Source of the DNA: Hippopus hippopus
Taxonomy: Eukaryota; Mollusca; Bivalvia; Cardiida; Cardiidae
Direction of reading: 5' to 3'
Assembly (NCBI GenBank): GCA_946811185.2
Contig: OX328113.1
Location: 6,076,001-6,140,000, forward strand
DNA: 64,000 bases
Below the pieces are notes generated by a model. The model saw only the letters and a program-made list of their open reading frames with translations. It was not told the DNA's origin and did not search any database. Shown here in pieces: positions 1-11,867 of this stretch (the stretch's first letter is position 1; every line of letters begins with the position of its first letter). Made by a program: the position numbers and the translations under genes.

Positions 1-168
1 CAAAATAAAGGTGACTGAAAAATTAAAATTTGGTTTGGGAAGAGTAGAAAACACTGTGGGAAAAGGAGAAAATGCTGGTTACCAGCATTTTCTCCTTTTC
101 CCACAATGTTTTCCAAAGGCTTCTTTCTCAGGGGCGTCAAAAGTAGGGATTGTGTGGTAATGGGTTAA
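1..168 (-). mobile_element. TTAA-hairpin MITE, cut by window edge
   Basis: This is the first of about 60 copies of the dominant repeat. A complete copy is about 229 bp. One end reads TTAA-CCCTTTACCACACAATC. The other end, read inward, is TTAA-CTCTTTACCAAACGACAAA. The middle is a hairpin with arms of about 29 nt, built from ATTGTGGGAAAAGGAG, AAAATGCTGGT and their reverse complements. TTAA at both ends and CCY-type termini match the piggyBac superfamily, and no copy encodes a transposase. An apex of GGTTACC marks the minus orientation and GGTAACC the plus. Here the right part is present and ends at TTAA 165-168. Confidence 0.8.
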
Positions 169-294
169 AGATCGAGATTTGTGTCTCTCATAGAATAGAA
201 AGCATTGTGGGTAAAAAGAATATGCTGGTCACCGGCATTTTGTCTTTTTTCCCCCACAGTGTTTGTATAAAGGTTCTTCCTCCGGGTTGTTTAA
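169..294 (-). mobile_element. Degenerate TTAA-hairpin MITE
   Basis: A decayed copy with a recognisable hairpin (ATGCTGGTCACCGGCATT) directly abuts the previous copy and shares TTAA with the next one. Its distal half is missing. Confidence 0.55.
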
Positions 295-529
295 CTCTTT
301 ACCAAACAAGCCCTGTTTTTCACGGCCCTGGGAAGAAAAGCTTTTGAAAACCTTGTGGAAACCTTGTGGGAAAAGGAGAAAAAGCTGGTAACCAGCATTT
401 TCTTCTTTTCCCACAAATTTTCAATCTTTTCAGAGACAATTTTCATAAATTGAGACAGTTTTAATTTGTCGCCTGCAAATGCTTTCAGTATGGACCAGTC
501 TAACATTTTGTCGTTTGGTAAAGAGTTAA
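291..529 (+). mobile_element. TTAA-hairpin MITE, full length
   Basis: It runs from TTAACTCTTTACCAAAC to TTTGGTAAAGAGTTAA with TTAA at both ends and a GGTAACC apex. A local duplication of CCTTGTGG makes it about 10 bp longer than the consensus. Confidence 0.8.
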
Positions 530-601
530 AAGAGGATTTGTTTGGTATGGGGTCAAGTTTAATTTATGATTTATATTTTTTCTACAGAAAGACATTTCTG
601 T

Positions 602-828
602 TTAATCCTTTACCACACGACAATTTGTACTTGTCCAAACCAAAAGCATTTATAGTCCACAAGGTTTTTGTGGCTCAAATTGTGTATGTTGTCTTTCATT
701 GGGTGGAAAATATTGTGGGAAAAGGAGAAAATGCTGGTAACGAGCATTTTCTCCTTTTCCCACAATGTTTTCAAAAGTCTTCTTTCTCAAGGTCATTTCA
801 AAGTCAGGATTGTGTGGTAAAGAGTTAA
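602..828 (-). mobile_element. TTAA-hairpin MITE, full length
   Basis: TTAA stands at 602-605 and 825-828. The hairpin is nearly perfect, with one arm mismatch next to the apex (GGTAACGAGC), and the CCC-type end lies on the right. Confidence 0.8.
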
Positions 829-880
829 CAACTGCCAAGTGACACAATATCTCTGTTATACTATATTATATATACCTATT

Positions 881-1109
881 TCAACCCTTTTCCACACAAT
901 CTAGAGTTTTAACATCTGTGAGGAACAAGCCTTTAGAAAACAATGTGGCAAAAGGAGAAAAAAATGCTTGTTACCTGCATTTTCTCCTTTTCCACAATGT
1001 TTTGTACCCTATCAGACAATTTGCATCATATTAACTACATTCAAATAATTATCTGCTCTTGCTTTAAATTTGGACAAGTCTATATTTTGCTGGTGTGGGA
1101 AAGAGTTAA
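881..1109 (+). mobile_element. TTAA-hairpin MITE, full length
   Basis: It ends at TTAA 1106-1109; the left target site has drifted to TCAA. Arms and termini are recognisable, and the apex has decayed to TTGTTACCTG. Confidence 0.7.
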
Positions 1110-1660
1110 CTGTTTTGTAAACACTCCTGTGTTTTAACGACCCTGAGGAAGAATTACGAAAACATTCTTCTTTTCTGACCATGTTTTTTGCCCTTTATAG
1201 GCAAACCCATTCATTTTAGCATCATTTTAACTGTTGTCTGCAAATGCTTGTAATATTTGGTCCCTTTACCACATGGTCCTGAGTTTTAACGACCCTGATC
1301 GAGATGGCTTTGCCCCTTTCATATTTATATGAGAAATAGTTTTGAGTGCCTTTGTCCCTCATATTTTGACAAGTGTCCCCTATTTTTGTTATTTTATGGG
1401 ACAACTGTCCCCTATACGAGCCCTTTACCGCACAATCCTGACGTCTAATGACCCTGAGAAAGAAAACTTTTGAAAACAACATGAGAAAAAGAAAAAAATG
1501 CTGGTATCCAGCATTTTCGTCTTTTCCCACAATGTTTTCTACCCTAACAGAGACATGTTCCATCATTTATGTCAAATCTAAATTGTGGTCTGCAAATGCT
1601 TTCAATTTGGACAAGTCTGCATTTATGTCTTGTGATACAGAGCGGCCCAACTAATCACCA
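1106..1660 (+). mobile_element. Three broken TTAA-hairpin MITE copies
   Basis: One copy at 1106-1255 has a damaged hairpin. A left-end stub at 1262-1305 carries CCCTTTACCACATGG. A more complete copy at about 1422-1655 keeps its hairpin. I see no gene in the stretch. Confidence 0.6.
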
Positions 1661-1984
1661 AACTACATAAATACCAGCAAAACACTGAAATACCCCAATT
1701 TTTTTTAATTATTCGTCGGACCCATAAAGAGTTAACAATGCTTGACAAAACACCGGTATTCTGACCGGAACAAACTTTCAAAATTATATTATGTGGTGAT
1801 TTGTCTGGAGTGAAAATGTCTGGATTTTATATTGGAACCCCAGGTGGTAGGTATGGCTCAAGTTGTGGGAATCTTCTTTGAAAGTGTAACAAAACTTGTT
1901 GAAATGAGCAGAATTGCTTGTGATGGGTATTGTTTAAATGGGACTTGGTAAAGTTCTCATTTCCAAAGGATATTGTTGTAGTAG

Positions 1985-2208
1985 ACTTTTCCATTTTGTA
2001 AGCAGTGGCAGATGTAAAAATTAGTGTTGCTCGAATGATGAGAAATAAATTATGTTTAATAGGATAGAAAAAAACATGTTGGGATAAGGAGAAAATGCTG
2101 GTAACCAGCATCTCTTTTTTTCCCACTTTGTGTTCAAGTTTTTCTCAAAATTTAATGTCAAAAAGAAGAAAAAAAGGGATTGTTTGCCGAAGTGTGGTAA
2201 AGGATTTG
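1985..2208 (-). mobile_element. TTAA-hairpin MITE, degenerate
   Basis: The left half matches the family's distal region (TTAGTGTTGCTCGAATGATG). A hairpin follows around 2080-2135, then a decayed right end, TGTGGTAAAGGATT. Confidence 0.6.
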
Positions 2209-2313
2209 TATTTGAAGTACATATGGTTCAATTCAAATCAAGTATGCTAGCAGAAAACTCTGCAAGAATGACACTCAGTACAGCCATTTCAGAGCTCTCT
2301 TGTTCATATGAGC

Positions 2314-2440
2314 TTAACCCTTTACCAAATGGTCGGTAGTTTAAACAACCCTTAGGCAGAAAACTTTGTTGAAAAGGAGAAAATGCTGAAAACCAGTATT
2401 TTCTCCTTTGCCCCCAATGTTTTCTACCCTTCCAAAATTT
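2314..2440 (+). mobile_element. TTAA-hairpin MITE, left part only
   Basis: It begins with TTAACCCTTTACCAAATGG, includes the hairpin, and stops just after the TTTTCTACCCTT motif. Confidence 0.6.
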
Positions 2441-2559
2441 TTCATTAGTTAGTTACTGTGGTTCCTTCACTAATAAGTACTAGAAAACAGAACCTTTTAG
2501 ACTCTTCTAGCTTGAGAGTATTGGCACACAGCATTATTTTATGTGGCTGAAATGGATAT

Positions 2560-3100
2560 CAGTAGAGTCATATGGGCAAGTTAAGCTCTCTTGTTCTTCT
2601 TCAGTTACCTGCTTACTGCATCGTCTGTACATGTGCTTTACTTTTACCAGACAACAAATTTTGGACATGTCCATTTCTGAGAGCATTTGATAACATGGTT
2701 CAAATGATGCTGAAAAATTACCTAAGTAGGGCCATTTGGGGCCCAATTTAGCCTTCTTGTTCTTATTGAATTACCTCCTTACTGCGTCCTCTATACATGA
2801 TTGTGCATTACTTTTTACAAGACAACAAATTTTTGATATGCCTATTTTTGATCTAGCATTTACAGATGACATGGTAAAAATGTTGCTGAAAATTACCTCA
2901 GTAGGGCCATTGAGGGCCTTATCAGCCCTCTTGTTTTCTATGTAATTTCTCTCTCAATGTGTCTTCCCTACATGTGCTTTACTCTTTACCATACAGCAAA
3001 TTTTAGAGATATATGTTTTGAGATTATTTTGAAGGTGACATTCTTCTAATGTACCTGAAAATTACCTTGGTAGGGCCATTTAGTGCTTAGTCCATTTTGA
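2560..3100. repeat. Three tandem units of about 173 bp
   Basis: The phrase GGGCCATT recurs near 2730, 2905 and 3074. Each unit also carries CATGTGCTTTAC-like and ACAACAAATTTT-like segments and ends near CCCTCTTGTT. The units have diverged, and no open frame runs through all of them. Confidence 0.6.
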
Positions 3101-4440
3101 GAGCATAGTGTACTGAATGATGTAAAACTGTATGAGTTGCACGTCGGGCGTGCTCAAGTTTTTAATTTTCTTACTTTGCATTGTACGATACATGCAGTAC
3201 ATTACTTCTTTTGTTATATAGTGAATAGCGAATCGTAGACTGTCTCTCAATTTTTTCCACTAGATGTCGCCTACTTTCGTGCATAATATTGGTGACCAGT
3301 CTGAAGGGGTATGTAAAATTACAAGACTGGGTCTCGAGTTTTTCAAATGATAGTCACGTTGCATTTAACAATAATTTGTTAAGTAGTCTATATGCATATG
3401 GCGTGTAAACGTCGTCAGCTACGGACTTCCTAAATGAGGAAAGTATAGTGGGGAAATTCTACCGATATCAGCAATAGAACGAAAGTAGAGTTCTCAAAAT
3501 GAATCTTGCTCTAAATCCAAACAAAAAATAGGAAATTTCGGGAGTGGCCGGGCAAATTGACATGGTTACGAGTGAATGATTCCAATGGGTATGTCAGTTT
3601 TGTTGCGAGTCTGCTTCGAAACTTTCAAAACCAACGAGGGTTGTATTGATATGCATACAAGTATACTTTACAGGCATGAAGTCAACTTTATTTGAAGTGG
3701 TCTTTGTCCCTCTGTTTTACAGAATATCCCCTTAGATTTTACCCAGGGGGACACTGGTGCCCCTCAATATTTTTGACCTAGCAACAACACTGAATGTTGA
3801 TAGGACATCACGTTTAAAACGCCATTGGGCTCCAGACCGAGCGAGGTGGTATATTTCCGACAGGCTTGGACACTTATACAGAAGACCCAGCGGCTTGATA
3901 TTTGACACATATAAGTTAATAAAGTGTAAGTCATCCGTGATGAGATATGGCATTTGTAAGTCTTATCATTCTCATATTATAAGAGTTGTCTCAATCATTT
4001 CTGAACAGCCCTCGTAAAAAGTCCCATGTGCATCTTTTTTGCGCTTGCTTAATTCTTTACCAGATGATAAATTTAATCAGTACAGTGTTTATTCTAAGAT
4101 GCATGATTGCATGATTGTCCATAAGGTGTCTACACAACAACAAACAATGGCCAACAATGTTTGTTGATGTTTGAAGATTATGTAATGCATCCATCACATG
4201 ATAAAAAGACAGCTTCTAACTGGTCAATATACTTAAACACTACCAAATATCACCAAACAGAGCAAACAAAAGGGAACATGTCCAAACATCACCAAGTACT
4301 GTTTTTGGTGATGTTTGCTTGTGTTGCTGACTGGTCTACACTAGCAAACTTTTGTTTGCGAACATCAGCAAACATGGTGTTAGTCTACTTTAAAATCTTG
4401 GACATGAATAAATGTGTGCTATATGAGCTATATGTTTTCT
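3101..4440. other. Intergenic or intronic DNA without a recognised gene
   Basis: The open frames here are short, overlap on both strands and lack any recognisable motif. The stretch 4130-4390 repeats AACATCACCAAA/TTTGGTGATGTT and CAAACATC/GATGTTTG segments in both orientations, suggesting a decayed inverted-repeat element. Confidence 0.4.
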
Positions 4441-4446
4441 ATCTGA

Positions 4447-4675
4447 TTAACCCTTTACCACACAATCCCGAGTTTTAACGACCCTAAGAACTAGGCCTTT
4501 TGAAAACATTGTGGGAAAAGTAGAAAATGCTGGTAACCAGCATTTTCTCCTTTTCCCACAATGTTTTCTGGACAATCTGATACAAATCCCATCATTTGTT
4601 CCATATAAATTTTGTTGTCTGCAAGTGCTTTCAAATTGGACCCATCTGAAATATTGTCATTTGGGAAAGAGTTAA
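4447..4675 (+). mobile_element. TTAA-hairpin MITE, full length
   Basis: It has TTAA at 4447-4450 and 4672-4675, is exactly 229 bp long, and keeps both termini and the hairpin. It is one of the cleanest reference copies. Confidence 0.85.
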
Positions 4676-4792
4676 AGCCCCCCTTCCCCCCTCCTTTTCA
4701 ATTTCTAGAATAGATGTTGTAAGTGTCAAGCCCTGAACAGTTACCTTTCCTTGTTTTTGTTGAAATCAAGTTGAAGAATATACTCAACAATA

Positions 4793-5230
4793 CATGCATT
4801 CTTGGCCTATATTCACCAACCATTGTTAAATTTTCACTGGACAAGAAAATTTTAGACTAGTGCTAATCGCAGGTATTTGCAGACGACAAAAGAATACGGC
4901 TCAAAAGATAGGATTAGGCTTTGACAAGGTGAAAAACATTCTCAGAAAAGGAGAAAATGTTGGAAACCAGCATTTTCTCCTTGTCCTACGGTATTTTAGC
5001 TGTCTTCGTCAGGGTTGTTAGAACTTTGGATTGTAATGTAAAGGGTTAATTAAATTTTATTTTATGTATAATTCTCAAGATTTTCTTGGTTTCAAAGTAA
5101 CACATTTTCTGATTGGCTGGACCAAACCTAGTGAAGCCAATAAAAAACGTTTTGTTATTAATATTAATATAGAACAAGACTTGGAATGCAAGTTTGAGTT
5201 TTTGGCAAATACATGTACTGGCCCTGCTCT
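4793..5230. mobile_element. Second palindromic MITE family, interrupted
   Basis: Fragments TTCACCAACCATT on the left and CTGATTGGCTGGACCAAACC on the right belong to a second foldback family whose core is GATTGGCTAAACCA/TGGTTTAGCCAATC. A TTAA-hairpin MITE (4826-5049) sits inside it. The same nested arrangement recurs at about 11,230-11,600, so the insertion predates that duplication. Confidence 0.5.
4826..5049 (-). mobile_element. TTAA-hairpin MITE inside another MITE
   Basis: TTAA stands at both ends. The arms are decayed but readable, with an apex of GTTGGAAACCAGC. Its position inside the second MITE family gives a relative age. Confidence 0.65.
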
Positions 5231-5252
5231 TGGATCTAAGATGTCTTATTTC

Positions 5253-5481
5253 TTAACCCTTTGCCACACAGTCCTATGTTTTAACGACTCTGAGAAAAAA
5301 AGCTTTTGAAAACATTTTGGGAAAATGAGAAAATGCTGGTAACCAGCATTTTCTCCATTTTTCACAGTGTTTTCTACCCTTTCTCAGACATTTTTCCCCT
5401 TTTGAGCTACATTTAATTTGTCACCTGCAAAAACTTTCCATTTGGATAAGTTCTAAATTATGTTGTTAGGGGAAGGGTTAA
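5253..5481 (+). mobile_element. TTAA-hairpin MITE, full length
   Basis: 229 bp with TTAA at 5253-5256 and 5478-5481; the right end has become GGGGAAGGGTTAA. Confidence 0.8.
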
Positions 5482-5611
5482 GATATTCTGTTAAATATTA
5501 CCAACAATAATGCCAACAATTTAGTATTGAGTGAAAAAATACATTGAACTCTTTATTTTATTGTTGACGGTTTCATCGGATCAAGAAAGCAGCCTGCTCC
5601 TTCCAACTTAG

Positions 5612-5778
5612 AGGGTACTCAGCACTGGCCTACTAAATTCCCTAAGAGAGGCCGTTGTTTTAATTGCAGTAAGGAGGGTCGACGGCATGAAATATCTGTT
5701 GGCTGTATGCAGTGTAAAAAACGGTTGTGTATTAAGCATGAGTGTTTTGAAAAATATAAACAACTTTGGAAAAACTAA
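5612..5778 (+). CDS. Terminal exon, piggyBac-type Cys-rich module, copy 1
   Basis: The exon is proposed from the acceptor CTCCTTCCAACTTAG; two bases (AG) complete a split codon, and 54 codons follow before TAA. The peptide contains RGRCFNCSKEGRRHE, a GCMQCKKRLC segment and CFEKYK, giving the CxxC-x(n)-CxxC-x4-C-x3-CF order of the cysteine-rich C-terminal module of piggyBac-type transposases, which binds DNA in that family. The usual final His of the CF..YH motif is lost through an in-frame 3-bp deletion. Two close paralogues lie at 12,377 and 20,481. The frame stays open and all cysteines are kept, which suggests coding constraint. The acceptor choice is inferred from the phase shared with the other exons. 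No transposase core lies nearby, so this is an isolated domain. Confidence 0.6.
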
Positions 5779-5787
5779 AAAAAACTA

Positions 5788-6040
5788 GGTTCCTGTGTGG
5801 CTCAGCGGTAAAGTGTAGGACTTGTAGTCAGGAGGCCCTGTGTTTGAGCTTCAAGCTTCTGAGTAGGTAGGGACTGCCCTGCCTATCAATAATGTCTTTT
5901 ATGCTTAATAAGAGTGTCCTTGGGCAAGACACCTAAGTGATCTAGCCTTGTACTGGTGAATCCCAGGAAATGCGTGGATAATGTAAACTGTCACTGTGAT
6001 ATGATTGAAATTATGAGTTGAAAGCAGTGCAAAGACACTT
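5788..6040 (+). mobile_element. tRNA-derived SINE (type 1)
   Basis: It opens with TGTGTGGCTCAGCGGTAAAG, a tRNA box-A-like head. The body includes GGGCAAGACAC and the tail ends near GTTGAAAGCAGTGC. It directly follows the stop of the piggyBac-type exon, as at the two paralogous sites, so it was carried along when the block was duplicated. Confidence 0.7.
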
Positions 6041-6260
6041 AATCAATAGAATAGAATTTAAATATGAAACTATAATAAAAGTTAAATTTTACAAAATGCT
6101 TATTAGCCTTGCAGTGAAAGTTAGTTAAGTGTGAAGAATTAAATATAACAAAAACAGAGGAAAAAAAAAAACACTGGACATCATATTTATTGTGTACATA
6201 GTGTCTAAACTGATTAAGATTTGAAGAGATTTTTTACAGTCTTTTTCCCTCACTAACCGG

Positions 6261-8605
6261 TAGGGGTGTAACGATACATCAGACTATCGATGGATCGCGA
6301 TGGTGAGCGAGTCGATGCTACTGCATCGATTGTTATGTTGAAAATCGATAACTATCGCCGATAGTTACCTCAAATATCGATAGTTTCGATAGTTTCACTG
6401 ACAAGAAAGAGAGCGAAAATACTGCAATTCGCTAATGTATTCGGACGCCCTAAAAGTTCGGACACGTTTAATTATTTACAAAAATAATTTATTTTTTAAT
6501 TCTTTCTCTGAACACTTCCAAAAGCAAGTTTTCTTAAATATTCGGACGTTCCGTAACGTTAATTTCCCAAAATATTAGACAGGTAATTTTTTGGAATATG
6601 TTTTCAATAATGATCGGCTGCATAATATTCATTTCTGCATAGCAATATTCATCGTTACGAAAACGAATCCTTCGAGAGCTGATTAACTCAGCGGTAATTT
6701 TAAGTCATGAAATTAGACCAAAATAATTGCAACACTAAGGGTGTTTTTGTTAAAAACTTCTCACCAAAGCGAAAAGTGTGGATTTAGATCAAAGATCAGA
6801 CCAAACAGTCTGCCTACAGTCTAATCTTAATCTACACAAGCCGCCAAAACCATAACCATGCGTGTTGTCCCTCCATAAGCAATAAATAAATCTACTATGA
6901 AAAATGAATACTAAACCTCGTTCTTTCTTTTCTTTATTTATCAGTTATCCATTTCAAATGCATTCCTTTTATTTCGGCTGCAAGGAATTAGATTAATTCT
7001 TAGAAAACAGCCGCACTTTTTTATGCTGACTACACAAAACGTGACACGACTGGTGTGTTCTTGAAACAGCTATATTACTAAATGCAAAAAGGCTTTATCA
7101 GCTGGTGTACATGTAAATCGTGCATGAAATAGGCTTATTGCATGATCACTTTGAATTGATTGGAGGTTGACCTGCAGCTAGATACAAGTTTCTTCGAGCA
7201 GACCAGTTTAAGTGTGTAAATTAAACAGGTGCGTTACAACACAGTCGCTTCGAATGATTTGCGTGTTACGTCATACCCCTTATCCAAATTTTACTGCAAA
7301 CATTTGTGTACCCAAGACACGCCGACAGGCATCTTGTAGACAGATGGCTTTTAATATAGATCTACATTATGGTCGTTCTGATTTACTCTGCTGATGGCAA
7401 GATGGCGATTTTCAAAGTTGGCGGATGGTGTAGATAGACATCAGACTAAACAGAACACGCTGTCTGATCTTGGATCTATACCATCCACTTCTGTACTATG
7501 ACTTAACTCGTATTAGAAAGCTACTTCTTTCTCGGGCTAAAAAAGGTAAGATAATGTTTAACAGTGTTCCCACTCGCGCAAATTATTGCATAAATCACGT
7601 TATAGAATTGAAATTCACGTAACAAATTCTGGTTACACCCGAGACTTCACGTAAGAAAATGCATGGACAAAAAATGCCATTATACGCTTTTCTTGTGAAA
7701 AATGACAGGTTTTGAAGTTACTTGTTACCCTCATTGACAATCTTTTTGACAAATCATGTGGAAATACCTAGCCAGAAATTAACAGACATGAAAAACTGAT
7801 CGGAGTAAAAAACACGGAAACCCATGACACAACAAAATGTCTCTTTGACATTGTCCGATCAGAGTCACTTCAGATCGTCTTTTCAGCTTTTTAATGACTA
7901 TAAGCAGTAAATTTATACAAATATCTTAATATAACACACTTTTTGGATACACATACAACAAGGTAAAACCTATTATTTCGGCCATCCCCTTTTTTTCAGA
8001 ATGATAATTTCCTAAAGATTTGGAGACTAAACAAAAGTAATTATTTTTTCTGTCTTAATATATTGGCCAATTATGGGTAAAATTAGATAAATTCTATCAA
8101 CTCAAAAAAACCTTAAGGGCTCACATTTAAAGGTGATTTCTTTAAAAGTTTAAAGTTGCTTTATAATTACTTTTTATTAGGTGTGTTTATGAACCACCAG
8201 CATTTGTCAGCATTTTGTGCTTTGCATGCTGTTGTATATCAATCAGACTTAAAAGTTGACTTCAAAAGTTCAGAGTAATTAGGTATGTTAAAATTTTTGT
8301 GAGCCATCTGCATTTAGAAAAAAATTGTCATTGAAATTTATTGAGCATCTTGCATTTAACTCTATTTTTCCCTTTATTTGCTATTCAAAACTATACTCAA
8401 GTAGAATTTAAACTACTCGGAGAAAGTATTAGTCTAAAACATGGTTTCAAGATGTAATTTGGTGAAATTCATCTCTTGCAATTCATCCAATAGTATTGCA
8501 ATAGTATTGCAATAGTAACAGGCAATATCAATACTATTGCAATAGTATTTTTTCCAATGTCAATACTATCGCAATAGTAGATTTTGGCCTCAATAGTCAA
8601 CCCTA
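6261..8605. mobile_element. hAT-like non-autonomous element, 2.3 kb
   Basis: The element starts TAGGGGTGTAACGATA and ends ...GTCAACCCTA, so its short terminal inverted repeats are imperfect. It is flanked by an 8-bp duplication, CTAACCGG (6253-6260 and 8606-8613), which is typical of hAT elements. The paralogous block at 12,960-13,060 lacks the insert, while flanks such as AAAGCC.GTAAGT.CATAAC are conserved. It holds CGAT-rich inverted motifs near 6290-6390 and ATAGTATTGCAATAGTA runs near 8490-8570. No transposase reading frame is visible. A stretch near 7640-7935 is shared with 28,530-28,810. Confidence 0.7.
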
Positions 8606-8845
8606 CTAACCGGATATGTTTTGGATTAACTTACGCAAAGCCAGTAAGTACATAACTTTTATTACTAGTTAAGTTATCAAACAGTTTTGAAAAACTATGT
8701 TATATTAACCTAGATACCAATTTTGCAAAGTCACCTACATGCAGCCATTTTGATGTCGGTATTCTATCTAACAACAAGCCTGCGTGGCCTATCAGTAAAC
8801 ACTGGGCAGTGCCTAGTATGCACTTGTGGTGTCATGTATAAATGG

Positions 8846-9075
8846 TTAAATCTTTACCAGACAACAAATATTTGGACTTTGTCCAAATTGAAAGCATTGC
8901 AGGTGACAATTAAAATAGGCCTCCAATAATGGAATTTTTATTTTATAGGGTAGAAAACACAGTGGGAAAGAGAGAAAATGCTGGTAACCAGCTTTTTCTC
9001 CTTTTCCCACTATGTTTTCAGAAAGCTTATTTCTCGGGGTCGTTGAAACTTTGGATTGTGAGATAAAGGCTTAGA
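8846..9075 (-). mobile_element. TTAA-hairpin MITE, nearly full length
   Basis: It starts at TTAAATCTTTACCAGAC and includes the hairpin. The right terminus is decayed (GATAAAGGCTTAG). Confidence 0.7.
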
Positions 9076-9104
9076 TGTTCTCAGGAAAAATGACAAATGT
9101 AATT

Positions 9105-9735
9105 AAAAGGTTACAAATAGTGCCAAAGAAGTATAGTGCACAAGATCCATAACTCTGTCATCATTATTGTTAGAGTTATTGACCTTTGTTATTTTCCAAA
9201 TAGGAATTTTGTCTTCCAAAGTATAAAACCTATTGACTTCAAACCTCGTATGGAGATAGATCACATAGAGGCAGTGCACAAGATCCATAACTCTGTCTCC
9301 ATTATTTTTGGGGTTATGCCCTCAGTTATTTTACCAAGTGGATTTTGTTAGAGCGTAACTCTAAAGTGTAAGAGCTATTCGCTTCAAACTTTGTAGACAA
9401 GTAGATCATGTTGAGGACAAATGCAGTAACTGTTCACAAGATCAGTTACTCTATCTTTATTATTGTTGGGAGTTATTGCCCTTTGTTATTTTCCAAATAG
9501 TTTTTTTGTCTGGAGTATGACTTCCAGTGTAAAAGCTATTGACTTCAAACTTCATATGGAGATAGATCACATTAGGGGCAATTGCAGTGCACAAGATCCA
9601 TAACTCTGTCTCCATTATTTTTAGAGTTATTGTTAGCTACTTAACAAATTTGATGTTAGCCTGGAGCATAACTTCCAAAGTATTAAAATTTCGACTTCAA
9701 ACTTCATGTTGAGGACAAGTGTCTTCATTATTGTT
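9105..9735. repeat. Four tandem units of about 150 bp
   Basis: GCACAAGATCCATAACTCTG and CTATTGACTTCAAAC recur about every 150 bp. Short open frames on both strands here are translations of the repeat. Confidence 0.7.
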
Positions 9736-10254
9736 GAAACCCTTTTGTTAATCTCTAGCCACAAAGGCCAAGGTCCCAGTCATAGGTCTAATGTAAGCCT
9801 GGCCTTTGTGTTTGCAGCTTTCATGTTAGCGATTTTGTTTGTAGATTTTGTATTTTTAGATAGATAATCAAAAAATTATATAAGTTTTGTGGTTTCTTTT
9901 AATTCATACATGTAAATGTAACCAAAGATATAGTTGAATGGATGGCTTGGTGTGTTATGTCCATCAACAGTATTTCAATCATGATATGATAATGGAAGGG
10001 TGATTATAAAAGGCTCAGTGAAAAGAATTGCTGTTTAGGTCCAGCAGGAATCAAACCCAGGACATTTAGAGATAGAAAGTTGGGAGCACTAATCACTTGG
10101 CTTCTTGGCCTCTTCTACAACTCAAGTTCCAACCACTCTGACTGTCATTCTGTATTGAGGGATCTAGTTGTTCTTCAGACTGCTTTCTTGTAAATTAAGT
10201 ATGGTTCAAAAATTTCAAATTCTGGGGATGGGGTGTGTATGTTTGTTTCTGTTT
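9736..10254. other. No recognised feature
   Basis: Nothing here combines an open frame, splice signals and a recognisable motif. A stretch near 10,040-10,110 resembles a decayed tRNA-derived SINE head in reverse (AGGAATCAAACCCAGG). Confidence 0.35.
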
Positions 10255-10622
10255 TATAAGATTCATGAATGGAAAACAATGGTAAAGGTAGAAAATGCTG
10301 GTTATCAGCATTTCCTTCTATTCCAACAATGTTTTCGAAAGCTGTCTTCCTTAGGGTTGTTTAAACTTGGGACAGATTCATAAAAGGATATCTACCCAAC
10401 TCTTTACCAATTTACAAAATTTTGGACTGGACCAAATTGTAAGCAGTTTCAGATGAGATAATAAATGTAGCTCAAGTGGCAATTTCTGCCTTTGATAGGG
10501 TAGAAATCGCCAAATTACGGGAAAAGAAGAAAATGCTGGTTACCAGTTTCACTTTCCCCCATGTTTCCTGAAGCCCTTTCTTCAGGTTTGTTAAAGTCCA
10601 AGATATTAAGGTAAAGGGTTAA
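10255..10622 (-). mobile_element. Two TTAA-hairpin MITE copies in line
   Basis: A partial copy (10,255-10,385) has a GGTTATC apex. It is followed by a nearly complete but decayed copy (10,397-10,622) ending GTAAAGGGTTAA. Confidence 0.65.
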
Positions 10623-10703
10623 AGGATTGTTTGGTCAAGGATTTACAGAAGGAGAACTCCCCAAAATTTGCTAAATAATGGCTCTGGAAGACATGCCTTT
10701 TTA

Positions 10704-10931
10704 TTAAGCCTTTACCACACAGTCCAGAGTTTTAATGAACCTGAAGGAGAAGGCTTTTGCAAACATTGTGGGAAAGGAAGAAAATGCTAGTAACCAGCTT
10801 TGTCTCCCTTTCCAATAATGTATAATGTCCTATCGAGAAGTTATGCTCATTTTGTGCCAATTTTGAATTTGTAGTCTGCAGTTGTTTTGAATTCAGGAGA
10901 GTCTAAGATTTGTCGTGTGAGAAAGGGTTAA
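10704..10931 (+). mobile_element. TTAA-hairpin MITE, full length
   Basis: It shares its right TTAA with the next copy, which is in the opposite orientation. The segment from about 10,861 onward is paralogous to 19,641 onward. Confidence 0.8.
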
Positions 10932-11150
10932 CTCTTTTCCAAACCACAAAATTTTAGATCCAAATTGAAAGCATTTGCAGACAACAAAATGATTGTGACT
11001 GAAAATTTGAAACTTGTTTTTGAAAGGGTAGAAAACATTGTTGTAAAAGGAGAAAATGCTAGTTACCAGCATTTTCTCCTTTTCCCACAATGTTTTCAAA
11101 AGGCTTCTTTTACAGGGTCATTATAAGTCGGGGTAGTGGGAAAGGGTTAA
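10928..11150 (-). mobile_element. TTAA-hairpin MITE, full length
   Basis: TTAA at both ends. The hairpin apex CTAGTTACCAG has one changed arm base. It sits head to head with its neighbour on a shared target site. Confidence 0.8.
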
Positions 11151-11642
11151 TCAATGTCGAGTCCTGAACAGTTAACTTTGCTTGCTTTTGTTGAGATGAA
11201 GTTGAAGAATATACTCAACAAAAACATGCAATCTGGGTCTCTATTTAACAACCATTCTTCATTTTCGCAAGACAAGAAAATTTTGGACTTGCACAAATTG
11301 AAGGCATTTGCAGACAGCAATTAAAATAAAAAGATTAGGCATGATAGGGTGTCAAAAAACAAAAAATTGCTGGAAAACCAGCATTTTCTCCTTGTCCTGA
11401 TATATTTTCAATGGCTTTATTTATTAGGGCTGTTAAAACTTGGAGATTGAATTGTAAAGGGTTTATTTCATTCTTATCCTCATGATTTTCTTCCATTTTA
11501 AAGTAACATGTTTTCTGATTGGCTGAAGCAAATTTAGTTTAGTCAATCAGTAGTTGTGTTATGTTATAAATCTAGAATAAGACTTGGAAAGCAATTTTGA
11601 ATTGATGGCGAATACTGGTCATGGTCATAGTTCTAAGATGTC

Positions 11643-11867
11643 TTAACTCTTTACCAAACAACAAAATTTTAGACTTGTCCAAATTGAAAGCATTTGCAGA
11701 CGACAAAATAAATGTGAATCAGAAATTGAATTTTTTTTTTGAACGGTAGAAAACATTATGGGAAAAGGAGAAAATGCTGGTTACCAGCATTTTCTCCTTT
11801 TCCCGCAATGTTTCAAAAGCTGTCTGTAAGGCTTGTTAAAGGTCGTCAATATGTGGTAAAGGGTTAA
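11643..11867 (-). mobile_element. TTAA-hairpin MITE, full length
   Basis: TTAA at 11,643-11,646 and 11,864-11,867. The hairpin is clean and there is a short T-run in the left body. Confidence 0.85.

Noticed and set aside
2130..2339. Frame containing CLPKCGKGF, resembling a zinc finger
   Set aside because: The CxxC spacing is wrong, no His pair follows, and the sequence is the decayed right end of a TTAA-hairpin MITE.
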